From: Verrucomicrobiota bacterium | Lineage (GTDB): Bacteria; Verrucomicrobiota; Verrucomicrobiia; CAIQCK01 | Assembly: GCA_026397915.1 (NCBI GenBank) | Contig: JAPLTX010000055.1 | Span: 1 to 64,000 of the forward strand | Length of the DNA: 64,000 nt | Direction of reading: 5' to 3' | Part shown: piece after piece, positions 52,749 to 61,409 of the stretch | Layout of the letters: each line of letters opens with the position of its first letter | How positions within the stretch are numbered: the first letter of the stretch is position 1 | The notes under the pieces: model-generated | Told to the model about the DNA's origin: nothing | Seen by the model: only the letters and a program-made list of their open reading frames with translations | Database searches by the model: none | Program-made: the position numbers and the translations under genes

Positions 52749-55493
52749 ATGATGAAGATGACTGCATTGAAGCTGGCTGTTGTTCTCGCTATGAGCACCT
52801 CTGCGTGGTCGTGGGCCGCCGAGCCGGTCAGTCTGGACCAAAGTTTCCGCAACGTCCCCGACGCGGACAAGCCGTGGGTGTATTGGTGGTGGGTCAACGG
52901 CAACGTGGACGAGAAGACCATCACGCGCGACCTCGAAGCGATGAAGCAGGCCGGCATCGGCGGGCTGTTGATGTTCGACGCGCGCGGCTACCACGACGAC
53001 CTGATCGGTCCGGTGCCGAGCAAGATGGATTTCATGAGCCCGCAGTGGCGGCAGATGCTGAAGTTCGCTATTGAGAAGGCGGGCAAGCTGGGGCTGGAGG
53101 TCAGCGTCAACCTCAGCAGTTGCGCTGGCGCGTTGAAGGGGCCGTGGGAAGTCGGCGATGACGCGCCAAAGAAGCTCGTCTGGACGGCCACAGAAATCAA
53201 AGGACCGAAGTTCAGTTTCGAGTTGAAGAAGCCGGAAGGAAAACGATTCTGGGACGTGGGGGTCATCGGTGTGCGGCATGACGACGCGGCGGCGAAGCTT
53301 TCTGACAAATGGCAGGACGTGTCGCCGAAGCTCGGCTCGCAACCTGTCGTGACCGAGGTCGTGGATTTCACATCGAGAGTGGACAAGCAAGCCAAGCTCA
53401 CGATTGATGTGCCGAAGGGGCGCTGGACGTTGCTGCGGTTCGGCTACATGACGATGGAAGGCCACGAGTATGACGTGGACGTCCTCGACCCGAAGGCGGT
53501 TGAGGGCCATTACAACCGCATGGGCAAGGCGATCCTTGAAGACGTGGGGCCGCTCGCAGGCAAGACGCTGACACATTTCTACAGTGTGAGCTGGGAAGGT
53601 GCTGCACCGACGTGGACGCTCGCGTTGGAGAAAGAGTTTGTGAAGTATCGCAGCTATCCATTGCGCTCGTGGCTGCCAGTGCTGGCAGGGTTCACCGTGA
53701 AGAAGGCCGAGGAATCGGAGCGGTTCCTGCGCGATTACTACAAGACGCTGGGCGATTGTTTCCGCGACAACTTCTACGGGAAGATGCAGGCGTTGTGCAC
53801 CAAGGCGAATTTGAAATGGCACTCCGAGTCCGGCGGCCCGTGGGACCGCAAGCTCGCGGCATTTGCGGAAGCCGACCAACTCGCGTTCCTCGGCCGCAAC
53901 GACATGCCACAGGGCGAGTTCTGGTTCACCGGCCCCAAACCTTCGAAACATCCGCACGACATGAACCGTCCGCAGGCGATGGCCGCGCACATCTACGGCA
54001 AACGGCTCGCGGCGAGCGAGGCGTTCACGCACATGGTCCAACACTGGTCAGCGTATCCCGCCGTGTTGAAGCCGTTCGGGGACACCGCGTTCTGTGACGG
54101 CGTCAACCACTTCATCTGGCACACCTTCACGTCGTCGCCGGCCGAGTTCGGCAAACCAGGCATCGAGTATTTCGCCGGCACGCATCTGAACCCGAATGTG
54201 ACGTGGTTCCCGCAGGCGCGAGCGTTTCTCGATTATATCGGTCGCTGCCAGTTCATGCTGCGGCAGGGCGTGCCTGTGGTGGATGTCTGTGTGTATACCG
54301 GCGACAAACCGTATCAGCACTGGGGCCGCGGCACCAACTGGAGCGAGCGCGCGACGCTGCGGTTGCCGAAGGGACTTAACTACGATCTGCTCTCGACCGA
54401 AGTGATGATGGACCGCATGTATCCCAGCGGTGGCAACCTTGTGATTCCCCCCGGCATGACCAACCGCATGATGGTGGTGGACCTCGATGAGGAAATGATC
54501 TCGCCCGCGGTGCTCCGAAAGATCTCCAATCTCCGAGGCAGCAGCGCCGCCGTCGTGCTCGGCAAACGCAAGCCACTACGCGCGCTCGGCCTTGCGAACT
54601 ATCCCACATCGGACAAAGACGTGGTGCGCATCGCCGACGCGCTTTGGGCGAAACCCTCCAGCGTGGCAGAAGCAATGGACGCAAAGCGCCTCCTGCTCGA
54701 TTTCGAGGGGCCCTTCGATTACACGCACCGCCGCGACGGCAACACCGACATCTATTTCGTCGCTGGCAAGGGCACAGCGGAATGCACCTTCCGCGTGATG
54801 GACAAGAAGCCGGAGTTGTGGGACGCCGTTACTGGCAAGATCACCGCCGCAACCAACTGGCGATTCACCTATGACGAGCGCACCGCCGTCACTCTCACGC
54901 TGCCTGAGAACGGTTCCATCTTCGTTGTCTTCCGCACGGCCGACTTGCCGCGACAATCCGCACCACCGCCCCCGCCAGTCGAGATGGCGTTGAACGGTTC
55001 GTGGCATGTGAGTTTTGAGCATGGTCGCGGCGCACCGGCTTCGGCGGAGTTTGAGCAACTCATCGCATGGGACACACATCCTGACGATGGCATCAAGTTC
55101 TTCTCCGGCACCGCGACGTATCGAAAGACATTCGAGTTGACCGCCGAGCAAGCCAAGCGTCCCGTCCGGCTCCGGCTCGGCGAGGTCAAGTGCATCGCTG
55201 AAGTTCGGTTGAACGGCAAGGACCTCGGGATCGTCTGGACCGATCCGTGGACCGTCGAACTGACCGGCGCGGTGAAGCCGGGAAAGAACGACCTGGAGAT
55301 CGCCGTCACCAACACATGGGTCAACCGTCTCATTGGCGACGCCGATCAGCCGGAGCACAAGCGCATCACCAAAACCAACGTCAAGTTCCTGCCCGAGCCT
55401 GCGAAGCGCGCGTTCCTTGGCTTCTCGGCAAAAGACCCGCTGATGACGTCGGGCCTGCTCGGCCCGGTGCGGCTCGAGTTCCCCGGACGATAG
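52749..55493 (+). CDS. GH106 alpha-L-rhamnosidase, exported
   Basis: A 914-residue exported protein; AGAGGAG about 7 bp ahead of ATG 52749 decides the start and a signal peptide (MKMTALKLAVVLAMSTSAWSWA) follows. GH106 features include KPWVYWWWVNGNVDEKTITRDLEAMKQAGIGG near residues 38-69, HSESGGPWDRK, a TIM-barrel centre, and a C-terminal galactose-binding-like domain (VRLRLGEVKCIAEVRLNGKDLGIVWTDPW). The C-terminus GLLGPVRLEF is typical. It would remove terminal rhamnose from pectic or other polysaccharides. It lies 134 bp after the isomerase gene. Confidence 0.9.
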   Translation: MMKMTALKLAVVLAMSTSAWSWAAEPVSLDQSFRNVPDADKPWVYWWWVNGNVDEKTITRDLEAMKQAGIGGLLMFDARGYHDDLIGPVPSKMDFMSPQWRQMLKFAIEKAGKLGLEVSVNLSSCAGALKGPWEVGDDAPKKLVWTATEIKGPKFSFELKKPEGKRFWDVGVIGVRHDDAAAKLSDKWQDVSPKLGSQPVVTEVVDFTSRVDKQAKLTIDVPKGRWTLLRFGYMTMEGHEYDVDVLDPKAVEGHYNRMGKAILEDVGPLAGKTLTHFYSVSWEGAAPTWTLALEKEFVKYRSYPLRSWLPVLAGFTVKKAEESERFLRDYYKTLGDCFRDNFYGKMQALCTKANLKWHSESGGPWDRKLAAFAEADQLAFLGRNDMPQGEFWFTGPKPSKHPHDMNRPQAMAAHIYGKRLAASEAFTHMVQHWSAYPAVLKPFGDTAFCDGVNHFIWHTFTSSPAEFGKPGIEYFAGTHLNPNVTWFPQARAFLDYIGRCQFMLRQGVPVVDVCVYTGDKPYQHWGRGTNWSERATLRLPKGLNYDLLSTEVMMDRMYPSGGNLVIPPGMTNRMMVVDLDEEMISPAVLRKISNLRGSSAAVVLGKRKPLRALGLANYPTSDKDVVRIADALWAKPSSVAEAMDAKRLLLDFEGPFDYTHRRDGNTDIYFVAGKGTAECTFRVMDKKPELWDAVTGKITAATNWRFTYDERTAVTLTLPENGSIFVVFRTADLPRQSAPPPPPVEMALNGSWHVSFEHGRGAPASAEFEQLIAWDTHPDDGIKFFSGTATYRKTFELTAEQAKRPVRLRLGEVKCIAEVRLNGKDLGIVWTDPWTVELTGAVKPGKNDLEIAVTNTWVNRLIGDADQPEHKRITKTNVKFLPEPAKRAFLGFSAKDPLMTSGLLGPVRLEFPGR

Positions 55494-55508
55494 CAGGAAA
55501 TTTTGAAC

Positions 55509-55567
55509 CCGAAATCCGAAGTTGTGCCGGCGAAGATGCCGGCGCTGCGGTCAACTTCGGTTTTCGG
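55509..55567. terminator. Hairpin between converging genes, heptamer-phased
   Basis: Arms at 55509-55524 (CCGAAATCCGAAGTTG) and 55552-55567 (CAACTTCGGTTTTCGG) match at 15 of 16 positions, with a second GCCGGC pair inside the loop. It lies between the GH106 stop and the stop of the radical SAM gene on the other strand, so it could end transcription from both sides, though no long T-tract follows. CCGAAAT and CCGAAGT show the same 7-bp phasing as the other repeats. Confidence 0.55.
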
Positions 55568-55619
55568 TCTGAAGACAAGCGCCACGCTCACCCTCGGATC
55601 CGATGATGAGGAATCCCGC

Positions 55620-57329
55620 TTACGCCCGCTTGCTTGCGAAGGCGGCCTCGTTCAGGTCATAAAAGCACGGCGGTTCGTAGGCCCAGCCGCGACGCAGACG
55701 ACGATCTTCGCGCCCCAACATGAAGCGAAGGTAACGCCCCACCAGCGGCGCCACGAGCCGCGCTTTCACACCACACTCCTCATAGATGTCGTTCAGCACT
55801 TGCGATATTTTCGCCGCCAGCACGGGCTGCGAGCGAAACCATGACCGGGCCGCCCATAAAGTGCCGGCGTAGGCAACCGGCAAATCGCGCGCTTCCCATG
55901 CAAAGCGGTTGCGAATCCGCAGGTCGGGATGGTTCTTGTATCGCCGCCACCCTTGAAGGACTGTCCGCGCAATCCGCACCACGCTCGGCCCGTTCACTTC
56001 GAAGTCGCGTTGGAACGCGCGGATCAGGAATTCCGTCTCATCACCGTTTCGGATATGCGGATGTTTGAAGTTGAACTTGAACTGGCCGTGGAGATCGGCT
56101 TCAGGGAACCCGTGCGACAGTGCGCCGCTGGCTTGCAGTTCCGCGTAGAGCGGCGTGCCGGGGCTGGCCGAGTAAAGCATGAACTGGTGAAACTCGGTGT
56201 CATGGTTGACGGCGAAATCAATCACCGCGTCTATGTTGTCTGGTGTGTGCTCCTCCAAACCGATGATGCTCGAACCGAGCACGCGAACGCCGTGCGATTG
56301 CAGCGTGCGTATAAGTTGGAGCGTATCGGCCCCATGGAGCTTTGTGTAGCGCGAGTTTTCGCCTTCCAGCCCCATCCACACCCATGAGATGCCCAAGCCA
56401 ACGATTTGCTCGATAGAGTAGGAACGGAGCACGTTCACGGAACTGAACACATAGAGCGACCACGATTTGTCGCGCTCAATCATCAGGTCTAGCAGCCGCA
56501 ACGCGCGCTGGCGATACAGGAGGAAGTTTTCGTCCATGACGAAGAACGACCGCACGCCCATTGCCTTTTCCAACTCGCACATCACTTCGAACAGCTCGTC
56601 CCCTGTCCGATAGAAGTGCACGACGTTGCCTTTGCCGCCAAACATTGCCGAGGTCGCGCAGAAGTTGCAGCCGAGCGGACAGCCAACCGACGGAATCAAC
56701 GTGGCCGCCACGTCGCCCGGTTTTTCGCTGAGCCGGATACCCATCGTGCGAGGGGCGATGCCAGAAACAATATGCGGATGGCGCACCGGTCGGTCGGGAT
56801 CCTCACCCAAGAAGCGCCGCATCCAAGTCACACCCTCGCCCTTGACGATGTGGTCGGCATCTATCCGCTCCTCGATCTGGGAAACATTGGCAACATGGCC
56901 ACCAACGACGATGGTCGCCGCCGGGAGGTGGCGGCGGATCAGTTCGCACATTGTCCGCACCTTGTCCACGTTGGGCATGATCGCGCTGATGCCAACGATG
57001 TCGTAACGGTTGGTCGTAATCTCCTCGACAAAGCGGTCGAGGGTTGGAAAATCCAGAAGCGCGCACGCGGCGTTGATGTTGGCATGAATCAGCATCAAAC
57101 CCCACGAACGGTGAAACATCCGCAATGAAAACGCCTCCTGGGTGCGCGTCACCTGGCTGTGGTAAAGCTCCATCGGCTTGTCTGGCCGGCTGCCGTGTTC
57201 GTCGTGCTGCGCATACGGACCAAAGACACTGGTCAACAGCACGCGGGCGCGCGAGCCAAGCGGGTGAGCGGGCGGGCGAGATGAGGGGTTCGAATGGATG
57301 ACTGCTAAAGCGGACGATTCTGTTGTCAC
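55620..57329 (-). CDS. B12-binding-domain radical SAM protein
   Basis: A 569-residue protein with a cobalamin-binding Rossmann-like domain (DIVGISAIMPNVDKVRTMCELIRRHLPAATIVVGGHVAN near residues 107-146) and a radical SAM domain with CPLGCNFC near 215-222. VIKGEGVTWMRRFLG precedes the core. A C-terminal extension of about 130 residues has no recognised family. Unlike the 35795 protein it does not share obvious sequence beyond the domain order. GTG 57329 is the start used. Substrate unknown. Confidence 0.83.
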   Translation of the reverse strand: MTTESSALAVIHSNPSSRPPAHPLGSRARVLLTSVFGPYAQHDEHGSRPDKPMELYHSQVTRTQEAFSLRMFHRSWGLMLIHANINAACALLDFPTLDRFVEEITTNRYDIVGISAIMPNVDKVRTMCELIRRHLPAATIVVGGHVANVSQIEERIDADHIVKGEGVTWMRRFLGEDPDRPVRHPHIVSGIAPRTMGIRLSEKPGDVAATLIPSVGCPLGCNFCATSAMFGGKGNVVHFYRTGDELFEVMCELEKAMGVRSFFVMDENFLLYRQRALRLLDLMIERDKSWSLYVFSSVNVLRSYSIEQIVGLGISWVWMGLEGENSRYTKLHGADTLQLIRTLQSHGVRVLGSSIIGLEEHTPDNIDAVIDFAVNHDTEFHQFMLYSASPGTPLYAELQASGALSHGFPEADLHGQFKFNFKHPHIRNGDETEFLIRAFQRDFEVNGPSVVRIARTVLQGWRRYKNHPDLRIRNRFAWEARDLPVAYAGTLWAARSWFRSQPVLAAKISQVLNDIYEECGVKARLVAPLVGRYLRFMLGREDRRLRRGWAYEPPCFYDLNEAAFASKRA

Positions 57330-57411
57330 TGTTCCTTCTACTCAGTTTTGCAGGGCGACTACTCTACTAAACAGGCAGTCGTCCAATACACGCGTATTTA
57401 ACCGCACAATG

Positions 57412-57550
57412 GCGAATCAAGAAAGAGAAAATCTTGCGACTGCGGAACCTTGCACAGCATCGCCATATCAAAAGGCGTGCCGTGGCCACTGAAGGATCGC
57501 TGACGCCAGTGGGACTGCTCGGCTCGCCACGATTGGAGTTTGCCAAATAG
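57412..57550 (+). pseudogene. Decayed C-terminal remnant of a GH106-like gene
   Basis: In the frame ending at TAG 57548-57550 the last residues read GSLTPVGLLGSPRLEFAK, closely matching DPLMTSGLLGPVRLEFPGR at the end of the intact GH106 gene at 55493. The match fades upstream within tens of bases, and a shifted frame (GVPWPLKDR) continues the likely homology, so the fragment is probably frameshifted and has lost its 5' part. No other feature was found in 57330-57411 or 57551-57701. Confidence 0.45.
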
Positions 57551-57701
57551 AAACGAAGGCAAAAGGCGTCCGAGCTTGCGCGACCGTTGAGTGGTGCGCA
57601 TACTCACCTTCGCAAATAACAAAAACGTTTCGCTCGGAGTTTTTGATTCATCAGATGGTGGCGGCATCGGATTTGATAAGCAGTAATGTTGAAAAAGAGA
57701 A

Positions 57702-59222
57702 ATGGAAATCATGTGTAGGCGCAAACTGATTCTTCTTGTCAGCAGCGTCTTTGCATCTTTGTTGATCGCAGTCGCCGGCGAATATGACTGTGACGTGGCT
57801 GTCATCGGCGGCGGCAGTGGCGGGTTTGGCGCGGCGCTGGCGGCGGCTCGGCTTGGACTCGATGTAGCGCTGGTCGAGAAAGCCGATTGTCTTGGCGGCT
57901 CGTCGGTGCGCGGAGGCGTGAATTGTTGGGAGATGGCCGTCGGCACCACGGGCATTCCGTTCGATCTCTACAAAGAACTCAAACGCCTGCCGAACGCCGT
58001 CTCGATCTACTCGTTCGGCCGCCACGGCGGCACGTTCGATCCCAAGCGTGAAACTTTCCGCTATCCCGGCGGTGAGACCGTGAGCGATCCGGGGCGCCGT
58101 TACCTCGACACGCTTCAGCGTTACGTTCCACGAGGCGACAAGAACACGCCGGCCTACCGCCGCGAGCATTGGCACGGCGTGCCGTTCGAGCCGGAGGCGA
58201 TGACCAAGACGATGCGCGCCCTGCTCGACGCGACCGGCCATTGCCGCGTCCTGCTCAATACCGCCTTCGTCGCCGCCGACGCCAGCGAGGGCTATATCCG
58301 CTCGATCCAGTTATCCAATGGCACCCGGCTTTGCGCGCGGTATTTCGTGGACTCGACCGGCGACGGCGCGGTTTGCGCCGCGGCGGGATGTCAGATGATG
58401 TTCGGCCAGGAGTCGCGCAACCGGTTCAACGAGCCGGACGCGCCCGAAACCGCCACGCGGCGGGTCAATGGCGTTACGCTGATCTACCGTGCCACACCGG
58501 TGAAAGAACTGCGTATCGAGCCGCTGCCCGAAGCCATATCGGCGAAATGCTGGTGGACCAAGAATTTCCCCGGCGCCCACGTGAACCATTATCCCAACGG
58601 CGACCTCAACATCAACATGTTGCCGACGATGGAGGGCGATCAGTTCATGAGGCTCGGCTACAACGCCGCCCACGCCGAGTGCCAGCGGCGCGTCCGGGCG
58701 CACTGGCATGATTGGCAGGTGCGCATCGAAGAATTCCGCCGCTATCGTCTCTCGTGGATCGCTCCAGCGCTCGGCGTGCGCGAGTCGCGGCGCGTCGTTG
58801 GCGAATACGTTCTCACCGAGAACGACCTTCTCGCCGGCCTAAGTGGCCAGAAACATCCTGATATCATTTGCCTCGCCGACCACATGATGGACACCCACGG
58901 CGGCCATTCGAAGCACCGCGGCGATCTGATCGAGCCTTACGGGGTCCCCTATCGCTGCCTGATTCCGAAAGGCTACCGCAACCTGCTCGTGGCCTGCCGT
59001 GCCGCGAGTTTCACTTCGTTAGCTGCGTCGAGTTGCCGGCTCGCGCGCACGATGATGCAGATGGGCCAGGCCGCCGGCACCGCGGCGGCGCTGGCGAAGC
59101 AACTGAACGTGGACCTGCCCGCTGTTCCCGCCGACCGCCTGCGCGCCGCCTTGCGCCAGCAGCACGTTCAACTCGAACACCCGATGCCCGCCGCGCTGCG
59201 GGCGTATTTGGAGAAAGAATAG
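57702..59222 (+). CDS. Exported FAD-dependent oxidoreductase
   Basis: A 506-residue protein with a signal peptide (LILLVSSVFASLLIAVAG) and the FAD_oxidored type FAD-binding fold: DVAVIGGGSGGFGAALAAARLG near residues 31-52, VEKADCLGGSS, and the C-terminal GYRNLLVACRAASFTSLAASSCRLARTMMQMGQAAGTAAALA. It is a Sec-exported relative of the Tat-exported protein at 17437. It heads an operon with amidohydrolase, MFS transporter and hydrolase genes, suggesting oxidation of a sugar to a lactone or acid. Confidence 0.85.
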   Translation: MEIMCRRKLILLVSSVFASLLIAVAGEYDCDVAVIGGGSGGFGAALAAARLGLDVALVEKADCLGGSSVRGGVNCWEMAVGTTGIPFDLYKELKRLPNAVSIYSFGRHGGTFDPKRETFRYPGGETVSDPGRRYLDTLQRYVPRGDKNTPAYRREHWHGVPFEPEAMTKTMRALLDATGHCRVLLNTAFVAADASEGYIRSIQLSNGTRLCARYFVDSTGDGAVCAAAGCQMMFGQESRNRFNEPDAPETATRRVNGVTLIYRATPVKELRIEPLPEAISAKCWWTKNFPGAHVNHYPNGDLNINMLPTMEGDQFMRLGYNAAHAECQRRVRAHWHDWQVRIEEFRRYRLSWIAPALGVRESRRVVGEYVLTENDLLAGLSGQKHPDIICLADHMMDTHGGHSKHRGDLIEPYGVPYRCLIPKGYRNLLVACRAASFTSLAASSCRLARTMMQMGQAAGTAAALAKQLNVDLPAVPADRLRAALRQQHVQLEHPMPAALRAYLEKE

Positions 59223-59223
59223 A

Positions 59224-60168
59224 ATGAACACCAGCCGACGCGAATTCCTCCAAGCCGCCGCCTGCCTGACCGCCACCGTTTGCTGCGCGGAAACGGCCGC
59301 GCCAAGGCCGGTGACAATCATAGACACCCACACGCACTTCTACGACCCGGCGCGACCGCAAGGCGTGCCGTGGCCGCCGAAGGACGCCGCGTTGCTTTAC
59401 CGGACCACGTTGCCGAAAAACTACTGCGCGTTGCCGGTGCCACAGCGGGTGGATGGCACGGTCGTTGTCGAGGCCAGCACGTGGGTCGAGGACAACCAGT
59501 GGATTCTTGACATCGCCGCCCGCGATCCGTTCATCGTCGGGTTGGTCGGCAACCTGCCGCTCGGCACACCGGAGTGCGCGGGTCTGTTGAAGCGGTTTGC
59601 GGCAAATCCAGTCTTCCGCGGTGTGCGCATCCGCGACGGCTCGTTTGAGAAGCTGCTCGGCGAACGCGCGTTCATCAATGACATGCGGACCGTCGCCGAG
59701 CTTGGGCTGAGCTTCGACGTGCATTTCCCGACGGCGTGGGTGGAGCCATCTCTCCGGCTTGTGCAACTCGTGCCGAACCTGCGGCTCATTATCAATCACG
59801 CCGCCGGCGCCGACGTAACGGGCAAGGAGCCGAGGGCGGAGTGGCAGCGGCTGATGGAGAAGCTGGCGGCGCATCCGCAGGTGTTCATGAAGGTCTCCGG
59901 GCTGGTCGAAGGCACCAAGTGCCGCAAAGGCGACGCACCAACCGACGTGGATTTCTACCGGCCGGTGCTCGACATCCTGTGGAAGCTTTTCGGCACGAAC
60001 CGGCTGGTTTACGCCAGCAACTGGCCTGTGAGCGAGTATAACGCTCCGCTCGGTCGCGTGCAGAAGATCGCGATGACCTACTTTGCCGAGAAAGGCCAGG
60101 CTGCGCTCGACAAGGTGTTCTGGAAGAACGCGCAGGTGGCGTATGGATTGAAGGAGCGCTCGGCGTGA
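59224..60168 (+). CDS. Tat-exported amidohydrolase-2 family lactonase-like protein
   Basis: A 314-residue TIM-barrel metal hydrolase. SRREFLQAA at residues 4-12 is a Tat motif. IDTHTHFYDP near residue 33 is the first metal-ligand pair, LGLSFDVHFP and LIINHAAGAD supply histidines, and YASNWPVSEYN the late acidic region. This set fits L-rhamnono-/L-fuconolactonase-like enzymes of sugar oxidation pathways. It starts 1 bp after the FAD oxidoreductase stop, and its stop overlaps the transporter start (4 bp). Confidence 0.83.
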   Translation: MNTSRREFLQAAACLTATVCCAETAAPRPVTIIDTHTHFYDPARPQGVPWPPKDAALLYRTTLPKNYCALPVPQRVDGTVVVEASTWVEDNQWILDIAARDPFIVGLVGNLPLGTPECAGLLKRFAANPVFRGVRIRDGSFEKLLGERAFINDMRTVAELGLSFDVHFPTAWVEPSLRLVQLVPNLRLIINHAAGADVTGKEPRAEWQRLMEKLAAHPQVFMKVSGLVEGTKCRKGDAPTDVDFYRPVLDILWKLFGTNRLVYASNWPVSEYNAPLGRVQKIAMTYFAEKGQAALDKVFWKNAQVAYGLKERSA

Positions 60169-61409
60169 ACAATTACCCCAAGAACGCGTGGGCGTTGTGC
60201 TGGTTGATGTTCTTCGCCACGGCGCTGAGTTTCCTCGACCGTCAGGTCCTTTCCGTGCTCGCGCCGAGCCTGATGAAGGAACTCAGGATGGACAACACCG
60301 ACTACTCGCGCGTGGTGTCGGCGTTCACGTTCAGCTACATGATCATGTTCACAGCCGGTGGGTGGCTGGTGGACAAGCTTGGCACGCGCTGGGGGCTGGC
60401 GCTATGCATTGCCGTCTGGTCGGCGGCAAGCGGCGCGCACGGGTTTGCGATGAGTGCGCTTGGCTTGGGTGTGGCGCGGCTGTTTCTCGGTTTCGGCGAG
60501 GGCGGCTGTTTTCCCGCGTCTACCAAGGGCGCGTGCGAATGGTTCCCGCCGGCGAAACGCGCGCTGGCCATCGGCATCGCCAACGGTGGCTCGGCGTTTG
60601 GCGCGGTGGTGGCACCACCGTTGACCGCGTGGATGGCGCTGTGGTTCGGCTGGCGCGGGGTGTTTTTCACGACGGGCCTGCTGGGCTTCGCGTGGGTGCT
60701 GGCGTGGTGGATCACGACCTCCGGGCGCGATTCCGTCTCGTTGCAGCGGACATCGGGTCCGAAGACCGCGACTCACCAAGTGCCTTGGCGACAACTGTTG
60801 AGCGACGCTCGCGTCTGGCGGATTTTGGCGGGGCGGTTCTTCTTCGATCCCGTGTTCTACTTCTACATGTTCTGGATTCCGAAGTATCTCTCGGATGAGC
60901 GCGGTTTCTCGCTAAAAGAAATCGGCAACTACACGTGGATTCCGTTTCTCGCGCTCGGCATCAGCAACATCGCCAGCGGCCAACTCTCCGACCTGTTGGT
61001 GCGCCGCGGTTGGTCACCGCGCAAGACCCGGACGTGGTTGCTGGTCATTGCCGCGCTGGTAACGCCAGTTTCGGGCCTCGTCATTGTTACGCCTTCGGCA
61101 GCGTGGGCCATCGGGTTGATGGCGGTGTTGATGGCGGCGCACGGTCTCTGGATTTGCAATTTCCTCGCCCACATCAGCGACCAGTTCCCGTCATCAGTCA
61201 TCGCAACGGTGGTCGGTCTCTCCGGCACTGTTGGTGGTATCGCGGCCACCATTGCCAACCTCGGCACCGGGCCGGTGGTGGATGCTTTTGGCTTCGCGCC
61301 GATCTTCATTTTCACAGCGGTGCTCTATCCGCTGGCGGCACTAATCCTCCTCGCCGGCCGCCGGCCAGAACAGAAGGCAAACTCATGCGCAGACGCTTCA
61401 GCCTGTTGA
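60165..61409 (+). CDS. MFS transporter, sugar-acid (ExuT/GudP-like) type
   Basis: A 414-residue inner-membrane transporter with about 12 helices. ALSFLDRQVLSVLAPSLMKE near the N-terminus, GGWLVDKLGTRWG after helix 2 and FGEGGCFPASTKGACEWFPPAKRALAIGIANGGSAFGAVVAPPL in helices 4-5 are the anion:cation symporter pattern for hexuronates and related acids. It would import the oxidised sugar made by the neighbouring exported enzymes. Its 3' end overlaps the next gene by 25 bp. Confidence 0.88.
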   Translation: MNNYPKNAWALCWLMFFATALSFLDRQVLSVLAPSLMKELRMDNTDYSRVVSAFTFSYMIMFTAGGWLVDKLGTRWGLALCIAVWSAASGAHGFAMSALGLGVARLFLGFGEGGCFPASTKGACEWFPPAKRALAIGIANGGSAFGAVVAPPLTAWMALWFGWRGVFFTTGLLGFAWVLAWWITTSGRDSVSLQRTSGPKTATHQVPWRQLLSDARVWRILAGRFFFDPVFYFYMFWIPKYLSDERGFSLKEIGNYTWIPFLALGISNIASGQLSDLLVRRGWSPRKTRTWLLVIAALVTPVSGLVIVTPSAAWAIGLMAVLMAAHGLWICNFLAHISDQFPSSVIATVVGLSGTVGGIAATIANLGTGPVVDAFGFAPIFIFTAVLYPLAALILLAGRRPEQKANSCADASAC

